From Diospyros lotus (lineage: Eukaryota; Streptophyta; Magnoliopsida; Ericales; Ebenaceae): DNA of 64,000 nt. Below are positions 34,030-43,255 of the stretch, piece after piece. The DNA lies in NCBI RefSeq assembly GCF_014633365.1, contig NC_068347.1, positions 18,126,433-18,190,432 of the forward strand, written 5' to 3'. Numbering within the stretch: the first letter of the stretch is position 1; each line of letters starts with the position of its first letter. The translations under genes and the position numbers were made by a program. The notes beneath the pieces are model-generated. The model did not search any database, was not told the DNA's origin, and saw only the letters and a program-made list of their open reading frames with translations.

Positions 34030-36481
34030 TGCATTACAAAGTATGAGGAGGAGCATTTGTGTTACCAAAAAAAGGGAGGGGGGGGAAGAAGGAAGCCTTG
34101 CTAGGAGGGGCGGTAGCTTCGATAAGATGGGCTTCAATAGGTTGAACCTCGACAGACCTGGATGGCTCGACCTCGTCGCAAGCAACTGGCGTAGTAACCT
34201 CTGATGGATCAGGCAGAGTGGCAGCTTCGGCGTCCTCAGGAGCTTTGGTCACATACCGTTTCACCTCCTTGACTCCTGCACACCGAAGAAAGAGAAATCC
34301 ATCTCAGAATGGTTCAGCCAGAGGGTGTACAGGAACGCCAAGCAGGTATCAGACTTGGTTTCCTTGTGTACCAAGTCCATCCAAGCTCCCACTTCTACCT
34401 TGATGTCATCAATGGTCCTTTTTGCGATTTGCTCGCACCGATAGCTCGATCGTCGGCCTGTTTGCGCTCATCCTTAGCTGTATGTAGCTCCGCTTCAACC
34501 AATTTTAGCCTGTCTTGGGTTTTTTGAAGCTCTTCCTTGGCTTTATTTAACTTGCCAGTAAGCTTGGAATTGGCAGACTCCCACATGTCTTTCGACTGAC
34601 GAAGTTCCTCTTCGAGGTCTTTATGTTTCTGGCTCGCCTCCTCAGCCTTCTTTCGAGCCAAAAGGAGCTCGGCCTCTTGAGCCTTCTTCTCCTTCTCAAG
34701 TTTCCCTATCTTGGCCTGAAGGGACATGTTCACCACATCAAGCTATGCGTCAAAGTCCAAGTGTTGTGTTCTGAGCTTCATGGAGGTAGGGAAAGCTGTG
34801 AAATAAGAAAAGTTAGCCCATAGCGAAAAGTATATGAGAAATCTACTAAGAGGTTAGGGTACGAAAAGTGTAACTTACCACCAAACTGTGGCGAGCTATG
34901 AAGTCGTAGAAGGGGACCCCTTTCATCCCCGCGTCATCCAGGGGCTTCGCACCCATGCCCAAGATAGTGGGCATGTAGTCCAGAAGAAGGCGACATAGGA
35001 CCCTCCCAGCATGGCCTCCAAGGCTGGCTCTTTTTCAAGGATCCTAGCCCTCTTACTCCTATCATTTTCTCGTTATGACGGCTGGTCAGGTTTTCTTTTT
35101 GAGCTTGAGGCATCCTGGGCATCCTTCACAACCTTCTTCCCACGAGCTGCACCTGGACCACGATCGTGGGAGGTAGGAACTCGTTATCCTGGCTGCTGAG
35201 GGGGATGCTGTTGCGATTGAGATTGTTGGGAGTAGGGTCATTGTCATTGTTCTTACTGTTGAGGGTGATGCTTCGGCGGCTAAGATGGTTGTTGCTGTTG
35301 AGAACATGACTGTTGTTGAGGCTACTCCGACCTCCCACCCCTCGAGTTTAAGCTCGGAGTTGGGGACGAGGTAGCACCCAACTTGGTCCCTGATCTCTTT
35401 GGCATAACGAGGTCAAGATCCACCATGTCTTTGGTTTGGCTATCTTCCCCTTTGTTGCTACTCGGCTCAGCGACTTGGAAGGCGAATGGGAGGACCTTTG
35501 CACCTAGGACCCCGACGTGATTTCCTTTGATGATCTCAGCGTTAAGAAGAGGTGCGAGCTCATGTTCCCTGAGTAGCTCGTTAGTTACTTCAAATTCTTT
35601 CGTGCCCGATCCCACAACAACGAGCTTGTCCAAAATCTCAATCTCTTCGACCGATAAGCTTAGTTTTCCCTTTTCGAGGTCCGCATGACCAATAGAAAGT
35701 GTTAGAAACGTAAGGCGAGATAAAGCGATCTACGCCAATGAGCATGCCTTTACCTGGAGTGAGCGCAAAGCTGAAGTCCTTGAGTGACAAAAGCGAAGGG
35801 CAAGAGACGAAGAACCAATTGGACTTGTAATAGCCCACGTTGGACTTCCCCTTTATCCTGCCTTGGGGAAGGGCGGCTTTGTATTGTAAAGGACGAGCTG
35901 CCAAGTAGTACAGCCCGTCCTTAGCATTCTTAAAACAAAAAAGAAATCTAATCAATTTTGGTGACGAAAGGGGGAGGTTATTCCTAAGAAGTAAGACAGT
36001 CAAGGAAGTAAGTTGGGTTACGAATTTGGTGTCAATTGAAAATGTGCGAGTTTGACGTCATTCAAAAGGTCGAGAAGGTATGGAGCTACCAGGAACCTAA
36101 AATCGGACTCAAGGTGCTGGGGGCTAATGGCTATGTAGCCAAATGGTGGATAGGCTGTGTGAGAGCTCAGGGCGGGGACGTACACTCGATAGTTCACTGG
36201 GAAACGAAATTTCAAGTACAGGTCCCCACCTCAGGAAACTTGGCTTTGGAGGGAAATCTTTTAAAGACCTCACGCCCCATCCTTCCTTCAGCGACCAGCT
36301 CTTGGACCTCCAGGTCGGCTTCGGAAGAAGTCATATCAACGACCTCCCTAGATCGCGAGCTCGTCCCCTCAAAGTGGTGTCTTTCCATCACAAGGAAATC
36401 TTCAAAGGTCGAGGTATCGTCTTCCCCTATGATATGGTTGCAACGCTTTTGACCTGAATTCTCTCGGACATAATCGAACAT
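34030..36481 (-). pseudogene. Antisense gene of element D ('gypsy-type transposon' protein)
   Basis: Antisense to the element, between pol and the 3' LTR. From the ATG at 36481: an acidic N-terminus (MFDYVRENSGQK), then a domain like the Pfam 'putative gypsy type transposon' family (LKFRFPVNYRVYVPAL, FGYIAISPQHLESDFRF, then DGLYYLAARP and NWFFVSCPS, about 35800-36230). VEEIEILDKLVVVGSG and a basic/Ser region follow, then an unusual asymmetric repeat zone (35130-35340). Next is a long coiled coil (34395-34736, KIGKLEKEKKAQEAELLLAR) and an acidic tail (34034-34264). Such antisense ORFs are known in Tat elements, and their function is unknown. Frameshifts near 36235, 36030 and 35690 break it. 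Confidence 0.72.
34796..34878 (-). other. Putative intron in the antisense gene
   Basis: Minus-strand donor GTAAGT (starting 34878) and acceptor TTTCACAG (ending 34796) define 83 bp. Coding-like text lies on both sides (GVPFYDFIARHSLV before, FPTSMKLRTQHLDFDA after). The frames across the junction are off by one, so either the exact site or the reading frame has shifted. Confidence 0.45.
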
Positions 36482-36810
36482 CTACAAAGAGAAAGAAAGG
36501 ACAGTCAGGTCGCAGGTCACAAATCGAACCCCAAAGAACCAGAAAAACCCTAAAAGGCCATGCATTTTGCAACAGAGTGCCGCCTAAGGCAGAGGGGCTG
36601 CAACTACGAGCCCGGTATCCCGTGGAAGACTAACCCTAAAAGTCTTTAAGCCCAAAGGCTTAGAGAACACCTAACCAACCGATTTGAATCGGTCTCCCAG
36701 GAAACAAAAGCGACACCAATAGAATCAGGAAGACCAGAAGGACCATCAATGGCTAACCGACGATGGACAGACTAAACAAAAGGAAGAGATGAGATTCATG
36801 AGAAGCTTAC
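36482..36810 (-). other. Putative 5' UTR intron of the antisense gene
   Basis: Minus-strand donor GGTAAGC (from 36810) and acceptor TCTCTTTGTAG (to 36482), the latter directly before the ATG at 36481. A pyrimidine-rich stretch precedes the acceptor. This would join an untranslated first exon (about 36811-36970) to the coding exon. Confidence 0.5.
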
Positions 36811-36996
36811 CAATCGCCGAGTCTCTCGCTGGTGTGAAATCTTGAAGCGAAACGTCGGGCAGATATGGTAGATGCCTAAGCAATCGCAGACGAGAGGGCC
36901 TAGTAGCAATGGAAGTCTCGAGAGCAAGAAGGCAAAAGCAAAAAGCAAGGAAAATTCAAAGTGACATGAAAGAGGGAAAGAGGCAATACCCTATGC

Positions 36997-37004
36997 TATT
37001 TATA
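36997..37004 (-). promoter_or_regulatory. TATA box of the antisense gene
   Basis: TATAAATA on the minus strand (rest of context AAAAGGTATAAATAG). It would place transcription start near 36970, just ahead of the putative first exon. It lies inside element D, upstream of the 3' LTR. Confidence 0.55.
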
Positions 37005-37263
37005 CCTTTTAGCTCGATCAATCTTAGCCGTTGGATCAAAATGACTTATGGAATGCACCACATCCATCGCCCGCACGACAGCCTATGGGTCCCACAGGCA
37101 TAATCATGTGCAGTAATGGGGAAACGTGCACATTAAATGCGCTGCATACAAGACGTGCTGCATGAAACTGCATGATTTGAAGTGATTGGCCAAAAAGGTG
37201 AAAGGTGTATTAACAACCGGAATGGCTGACACGCGTCAACTCTCAATCCAAAGATTGTACTGC

Positions 37264-37279
37264 GAGTTGGGGGGCTTAA
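37264..37279 (+). other. Polypurine tract of element D
   Basis: GAGTTGGGGGGCTTAA precedes the LTR start TGTTACGGG. The G run is the recognisable core. Confidence 0.7.
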
Positions 37280-38032
37280 TGTTACGGGTATTTCCCGCTC
37301 TACTCCTTATGGGTTGGGCTCAACTCAGCGAGTCGACCCAATAACATAAGACCCAGTAGACCTCGAGTTGAATTTATCGAAGCGAGCTCGCACATTGCTA
37401 GAGCCTGAGCTCGGATCGCAGGACCAAGCGAGCTCCCGGCAATGCCTCTAGCTCGCTTACCTATCCGAGCGAGCTCCCAACTATACCTCAAGCGAGCTCT
37501 TAGTGACTCTTGCAGTTCATCGACCTAGCCGATCAGCTTGCATAACGAGAAGGTCATATGCTAGAGAATATTAGTGGTCTAGGGGTCATCCCAACTGGGC
37601 CATTCGAGCCCCATTTGGCCCCATCCTCTCAGCCCATGTCAGTCCCATCTTGGCCCCTTGCAACAACATCATTACAGCCACGTCTGGATTTTCACGTGTC
37701 CACCTTAGATCTCATCCTCATTAATGACGGATCCCATCCACATTAATGAGGGTCCCGTCGGCACCTTACTACTGCAAGGGCGTTTCTGTCGGCGCCAGAT
37801 ATTCTGTCCCATCACCTACAGACGTACAGCATAAGAGGACATCTCCTCCTCCTATATATCAACCAGCTCTTCCTAAAGCCCTGGTATGCTTTTCCTGTCA
37901 ATTTACTGATACTCTGCATCTCCTTACTCTCTTACTTACTTGAGCATTCGGAGTATTTTGCAGGGACCAGTCGGCGAGTCAACAAATCGAACCAGATAAC
38001 CCCTTTTCTCCCTCTTGGATTCATTACACCAG
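37280..38032 (+). repeat. 3' LTR of element D
   Basis: Starts TGTTACGGGTATTTCCCG and matches the 5' LTR part from about 37600 on. A TATA-like box ('cctatatatc', near 37852) lies inside. The right end is where the miniature element array begins (TGGTGTGG at 38033), so the final bases of the LTR are uncertain. Confidence 0.82.
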
Positions 38033-38420
38033 TGGTGTGGATGCATCGGGTTCGTCCCACATCGATCGCCCAGAGAGCAACTGAGGGGCTCATAAGTGTG
38101 GTGGGGCTCTTGTCCTTTAAAGGGCGAGAGCTTAAAAAGATGATATGTGGCTGTGAGCCCATGATGATGACACGATGTGTAATACCCCAAAAGCGTAGAT
38201 GAGGGTAGTATACATCGAGGATAAATAAGGAAGGAAACAACACCAGCTGGATACATTTTAGATTGAATGTAGGCAAAGAACTCTAGGGTTAAGCATGCTT
38301 GACCTGGGGAAGCCCAAGGATGGGTGACCCCCCTAGAAAGTTCGTGTAAACCCATCAGGGTAAGTTGTCTCAAACCTTCCTATCGCTCGATGCAGGGTGT
38401 TACAAAAATGTGTGTCAACA
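38033..38420 (+). repeat. Miniature element LTR 1
   Basis: First of three near-identical LTRs. It contains an inner block 38178-38404 with its own TGTAATACC...GGTGTTACA ends and a 5S-like core at 38276-38347. Confidence 0.82.
38276..38347 (+). other. 5S rRNA-like segment in miniature LTR 1 (Cassandra-like)
   Basis: Aligns by eye to the middle and 3' half of plant 5S rRNA: GAACTC, then GTTAAGC(G/A)TGCTTG (box A region), then AGGATGGGTGACC and GAAAGTTCG (box C region). Equivalent segments are at 38753-38826 and 39252-39325. Cassandra-type miniature retrotransposons are known to carry 5S sequence and its internal Pol III promoter in their LTRs. Confidence 0.75.
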
Positions 38421-38512
38421 TTTGGCGCCGTCTGTGGGAAACCCTCTAATAGTCCCTACAACCCTCGATAAAGGAAGGGCCGATAGAGCCCCACCACTCC
38501 TGCCGGGGGGGA
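38421..38512 (+). other. Miniature element internal region 1 (primer site and polypurine tract)
   Basis: Begins TTTGGCGCCGTCTGTGGG, a primer-site motif common in Tat-type gypsy elements, and ends CCGGGGGGGA directly before the next LTR. At 92 bp it is near the minimum that could still be reverse-transcribed. Confidence 0.75.
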
Positions 38513-38898
38513 TGGTGTGGATGCACCTGGTTTGTCCCACATCGATCACCCAGGCAACTGAGGGACTCATAAATGCGGTGGGGCTCTTGTCCTTTGAAGG
38601 GTGAGAGCTTAAAAGGCTGATCCGTGGCTGTGGGCCCATGATGATGACATGATATGTAATACCCCAAGGGCCTAGATGATGGTAGTATACATCAAGGATA
38701 AGTAAGGAAGGAAACAACACCAGCTGGATACCTTTTTGAGCTGAATGTAGGCAAAGAACTCCAGGGTTAAGCGTGTTTGACCTGGGGAAGCCCAATGATG
38801 GGTAATCCCCCTGAAAAGTTCACGTAGGCCCATCAGGGTAAGTTGTCACAGATCTTCCTATCACTCGATGCGAGGTGTTACAAAAATGTGTGTCAACA
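38513..38898 (+). repeat. Miniature element LTR 2
   Basis: Second LTR of the array, with a 5S-like core at 38753-38826. It is shared as 3' LTR of the first unit and 5' LTR of the second. Confidence 0.82.
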
Positions 38899-39009
38899 TT
38901 TGGAGCCATTTGTGGAAAACCCCTTAATGGTCCCTACAACCTCTGATAAGGGAGGGGTCGATAGAGCCCCACCACACCTGTGGGGGGGACCACACCTATG
39001 GGGGGGGGA
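38899..39009 (+). other. Miniature element internal region 2
   Basis: 111 bp. The primer-site motif has decayed to TTTGGAGCCATTTGTGG, and the G-rich tract is duplicated (two G runs separated by ACCACACCTAT). The extra length relative to region 1 comes from this duplication. Confidence 0.75.
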
Positions 39010-39397
39010 TGGTGTGGATGCACCGAGTTTATCCCACATCGATCGCCCAAAGGGCGACTGAAGGGCTCATAAGTGCGGTGGGGTCTTGTCATTTGAAATG
39101 CGAGAGCTTAAAGAACTAATCCGTGGCTGTGGGCCTATGATGATGACACGATGTGTAATACCCCAAGAGCCCAGATGAGAGTAGTATACATCGAGGATAA
39201 GTAAGAAAGGAAATAATACCAGGTAGATACATTTTGGGCTGAATGTAGGCAAAAAAACTCCAGAGTTAAGCGTGCTTGACCTGGGGAAGCCCAAGAATGG
39301 GTAACCCCCCCGGGAAGTTCGCATAAGCCCATCAGGATAAGTTGTCTCGGACCTTCTTATCGCTCGATGCGGGGTGTTATAAAAATATGTGTCAACA
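39010..39397 (+). repeat. Miniature element LTR 3
   Basis: Third LTR. Its 5S-like core (39252-39325) is the best preserved, including GAGTTAAGCGTGCTTG. It ends TCAACA, and AT-rich host DNA follows. Confidence 0.82.
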
Positions 39398-39994
39398 CTA
39401 GGCAAAATCAAAATAGGGAGTGAGATAAGGAGTGTGGTTAGAGATGACCTAAAGAAAGTGGGAATTATTTTTTATTGAATTGAAAAATATTTTCTTTTCA
39501 TCTTTTTCCAATCAAACACACCCTTAATTTTTACATTTGAAATTATATTTGTATTAATATATTATATATTTATATTAACATGACATAAAATATAATATAT
39601 TAATACACGAATATTGTTTTAAATGATAGAAGTCATTTCTCATTGACCCTCTTTCTTTTTTTTTTCTTTTTTTCATATGTATATGAATATAATTCACAAG
39701 AAACAAATATTTTAAAAATAAAAATAAAATTAAAATTCTCATATTGATTGGCTTCTTTTTGGAAAAAATTAAGAGTCCTATAAATTAATTCACAAACAGT
39801 CTCTCGTTTAAAAGGTTGAAGCAAGTGTAAGGCATGAGAAAAAATAGAGAAGAATACAGAAAAAAAATATAAAATTGGTGAAAAAAATAAGAACTTTGTT
39901 GTCAAAATGACTAAGAAGAGATTAAAATGTTAAGAAGGGCAAGTAACACCTTCTCTAAAGAGATCTTAATGTGAGTTTTTTTCACCTAAAACTC
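39398..39994. other. AT-rich spacer
   Basis: Low-complexity A/T-rich DNA with T runs near 39657-39674. The open frame at 39633-39905 (minus) is low-complexity and not credible. No other feature seen. Confidence 0.6.
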
Positions 39995-39997
39995 TTA

Positions 39998-40223
39998 GAG
40001 TGTGTTTGATTGCACACATTTTTCATGGAAAATATGTAATTATTACACATTTTCTATGGAAAACAATCAAACTTCTCTTAATTTTTCTATGGAAAAATAT
40101 GTATGGTGCAACCATTTAAAGTTTCTTTCCATGAAATTCATTTTCCAAGAGAGTGAAATGGTTTTTATTTTCTAGACAATATTACCTAGAATTAAATTCT
40201 AGGTAATGCAATCAAACACACCT
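39998..40223. mobile_element. Tourist-like MITE 1
   Basis: Terminal inverted repeats of about 17 bp (GAGTGTGTTTGATTGCA and the inverse of AGGTGTGTTTGATTGCA). The target duplication TTA lies at 39995-39997 and 40224-40226. It is 226 bp and non-coding, as expected for a PIF/Harbinger-derived MITE. Confidence 0.78.
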
Positions 40224-40226
40224 TTA

Positions 40227-40446
40227 GGGTGTGTTTTATAGGGGTGAAATTCATTTTCCATCCAAATTATAGAAAATTCTATCAAACAAATTTCTTTTTT
40301 CATAGAATTCTAATTCAATCTTAATTCAAAAAGTGAAGATTTTTTTTAAAATCAATGAATTAAAATTCCTATGGGGTGGGGTGAAAATTAAAATTCCATG
40401 AAATTAGAATTTCGCCCTACTTTCCATCCCCCAATCAAACACACCC
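40227..40446. mobile_element. Tourist-like MITE 2
   Basis: Terminal inverted repeats GGGTGTGTTTTATAGGG and the inverse of GGGTGTGTTTGATTGGG. TTA flanks it at 40224-40226 and 40447-40449. It shares its left TTA with MITE 1. Confidence 0.78.
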
Positions 40447-40449
40447 TTA

Positions 40450-41972
40450 TTTCTTGGTTTTCTTATATTACAGGAGAAATTAATTTTAAAAAATGTATTA
40501 TGTTCATTTTTTTATTTACATCTATGATCATGTATAGTTATATTTATTTGCTTTGTGTTATATAGACCCTAAGTAACATGGTTGAAAACGTTTCAAAAGA
40601 TGCTTAGGGTGCCAATTGAGAAAACTTTTAAAAATACGTGGATATAGTCACAAGTAGTATCGTGAAATAAAAATTTATATTTTTTTCATATACGCATTTT
40701 AAGTAAATATATATATATATATATATATTTGTGTTACTTACTCTAAAAGTTCATCTTCCAACTTGGATTCATCTTCTAAAATACCCAAACGTTCCGGACA
40801 AGACAAGTGGCTCGAAAAGAAATAAAGTCTTTAAAGTGTAGATTTTGAAAACTTCATTGTTTTTGTGATATGACATGTTTTATAAATATTATATGTTTTA
40901 CGTGACACGCTAAAAATATGTATAAGTTTTATTTTGATGATATTAAGTATATCAAATATGTCTAACTCGTCATACGAAATAATTTTATATTTAAGACACA
41001 TAATTTATTTTAGTGAAAATAGATGACTTTTATATTCATATATTTAGTTGTGATTTAAAAATTTATTATAATGATTTCTAAATATTTCTAGTCAGAATGC
41101 TCGAAAAGTTTTCTCTTTTAAGCTTGATATTTTGGAATGAATAGAAAATTTAACCTCTTTAATACGAGCTATGAATTAAATTATGTTCAATTTTTAAAAA
41201 TAACATACATATAAAGATTTTACGTTAATAAACTAAACTGACACAAAATTTGTACGGAAAGGCAAGAGTACTAGAGGTGAATCCTCCCAAATATTTAGTG
41301 AATTTGTGAAAATAAATAATAAAAATAAGAGATCAAAGTGAATGAAAATTTTGAAAATAAAATATAATATGAAGGGCCTTTATAAAGAAATATTTTTTAA
41401 AAAGTCCTCAAATTATAATATAAAAACACGTTCTAAAACGATGTAGCTTGTTTCATATCCACCGACGGTGACCTGCAAAAAAATGTGCATGGCCAACTTG
41501 TACATGCATTTGTCTGATCAGACCCCTCCTTGATTGTTACGTGATATATAACATTTATATATATATATATATATGAATTGATATGTAAAATATATTATTA
41601 TTGGAGGGAGAGAGAGAGAGTGACGACGACGGAAGCACAAACGCGTTCCCCGTGGGGTCTGACTTAACAGATGCTGAAAGGACCATAGATTACAGAAGCC
41701 AGCCGACTCCAGCTGACATCCAGTTGCTGCAAAGGGACTTCATTAATTACATTTTCCGGGAAAGTGAGAGAAAATTTTGGTATATCGGAGGAAACCAAAT
41801 TTGGGCCGGCGTAGTGGGCTCTTTAGTTTCTATCACGCGTTCGGTTCGGAACTCAAGAAAGGAAATGTGCAAATTATTAAGATTGAAATTGAAACACAAG
41901 ATTAGAGCCTCCATTACTAATAAATAATAAATAATGTTAGTATTTGTTGATCAAGATGTAAATTAAAAAAAA
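40450..41972. other. AT-rich intergenic DNA with a small GC-richer island
   Basis: Mostly A/T-rich with AT microsatellites at 40702-40727 and 41553-41575. A GC-richer patch at 41601-41927 gives a 109-codon open frame on the plus strand. It lacks an ATG (it opens with TTG inside a GA repeat) and has no domain I know. It could be an exon of an unrecognised gene, but I do not call it coding. Confidence 0.4.
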
Positions 41973-43255
41973 TAAAATATAAAAAGTATTTTAAATTTTT
42001 ATTATTTTTAATATATTTATTAAATTTATCTGATAATTATTAAAAAAAAAATCACATAATTTCTTATTTAGTATTTTTTAAATAAGTATATTTTAGACCT
42101 TAGGGGACGTTTGGTACAAGATAAATTTTAAGATTCATGGAAATGTTAGGTTGGGAATCTGTATTTCTAGGTTTGGTACAATTTTTTTATAAAAAGAATT
42201 CTAGAAAATAGGATTCCTAGAAATGATTTTTAAGTAATTTTTCCACAAAAAGATTTTCATGGGGGTTGGGAATCCAAGTTTTCCATGGATTTGGAAATGT
42301 TTTTAACAAAAAAAAAGACTAAAACATCCCTTACCCTTTTATAACCCCATACAAACATATTATATATATGTAATATATTTATATTATTTATTATAAAATA
42401 TTATATATATTTAAGTAGATATTCATACGAACATATATATTATGTATATATATTATATATACATACACATACATATATATACATAATGTGTAAAAAAATG
42501 GCATTTTTTTAACTTTCTAAAGATATGAGTCCCGATATTTTATATAGTAGAAGAAATTTATCATTTTTAAATAAAAAATTAAATAAGGGTAATTTTGGAA
42601 AAAAAACATGAATTCTCAAGACTGTTACATTTAAACCAAACATAGGAATATAAAATTCTCAGAAAAGAATACTCAACATTCCTGAGAATACTTAAATCTA
42701 ACAAAACATAGAATTGCATAAATCTTGAGAATTAAATATTTTCAAGAGCATTTCCAAGAATCATGAATCCCATGAATTTAAAAACTTCTCTCGTACCAAA
42801 CGCCCCCTTATAGATAAGAAAAAATGATATATATATCTTTCAGTGTATTTTAAAAAACTTAATAAATAATTTAATAAAAATCTTAAAATGTTTCTCGATC
42901 TTATTTTGATTATTTTTATATTTTGATCCAAAAAATATTCAAAACTTATTTTGATACAACGCTATCTAAAATATAAAAAGTATTCTAAACTTTTGTCATT
43001 TTTAATGTATTTGTTAAATTTATTTACCGACTCTTGAAAAAAAAAGTCTCATAACTTTTTATATGATATTTTTCAAATAAGTATATATTGAACCTTACAG
43101 ATAAGAAAATGATGCATGTATTCTCCTATATATTTCAAAAAATTTAACAAATTATTTGATAAAAATTTTGAAATGATTCTAAGCTTTATTTTAACCATTT
43201 TATATCTTGGTTGGAAAAATATTCAAATTTTATCTTGATACAACGTTACCTAAGT
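41973..43255. repeat. AT-rich unit in two tandem copies, first one split by a MITE
   Basis: Copy 1 is 41973-42102 plus 42808-42967, and copy 2 is 42968-43255. Both run from AAAATATAAAAAGTATT, through TAAGTATAT...CCTTA and AGATAAGAAAA, to TTGATACAACG(C/T)TA. Without the MITE each is about 290 bp. Confidence 0.65.
42103..42807. mobile_element. Tourist-like MITE 3 (705 bp)
   Basis: Ends GGGGACGTTTGGTACAAG and the inverse of GGGGGCGTTTGGTACGAG, with TTA on each side (42100-42102 and 42808-42810). No transposase is visible. It interrupts the tandem AT-rich unit, whose second copy shows the empty site. Confidence 0.78.

Larger units (their letters stand above)
26463..38032 (+). mobile_element. Element D: Tat/Retand-type Ty3/gypsy element with antisense gene
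   Basis: A partial 5' LTR (26463-26896) and a fuller 3' LTR (37280-38032) flank gag, protease, RT, RNase H, a second archaeal-type RNase H and integrase on the plus strand. An antisense gene follows before the 3' LTR. That order, the lack of a chromodomain and the CHHC-like gag knuckle are marks of the Tat lineage. The missing first part of the 5' LTR should lie beyond the left window edge, displaced by element C. Many stops occur in all genes. Confidence 0.85.
38033..39397 (+). mobile_element. Tandem miniature LTR element (LTR-internal-LTR-internal-LTR)
   Basis: Three copies of a 386-388-bp repeat (38033-38420, 38513-38898, 39010-39397), each TGGTGTGG...TCAACA, are separated by internal regions of 92 and 111 bp. 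Each internal region starts with a TTTGG(C/A)(G)CC primer-site-like motif and ends with a G run as polypurine tract. No gag or pol fits. This is the layout of a terminal-repeat retrotransposon in miniature, in the tandem form that recombination between elements can produce. Both outer edges fall exactly on LTR ends. The flanks accag (left) and ctagg (right) do not make a clear target duplication. Confidence 0.82.

Noticed and set aside
34934..35340. Several overlapping minus-strand frames inside the antisense gene of D
   Set aside because: They are alternative frames of a repetitive Asn/Thr- and Gly-rich coding zone and not separate genes.
38276..38347. A genuine 5S rRNA gene
   Set aside because: Only the middle and 3' part of 5S aligns, with many changes, and it recurs inside each LTR. 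It is retrotransposon-borne sequence.
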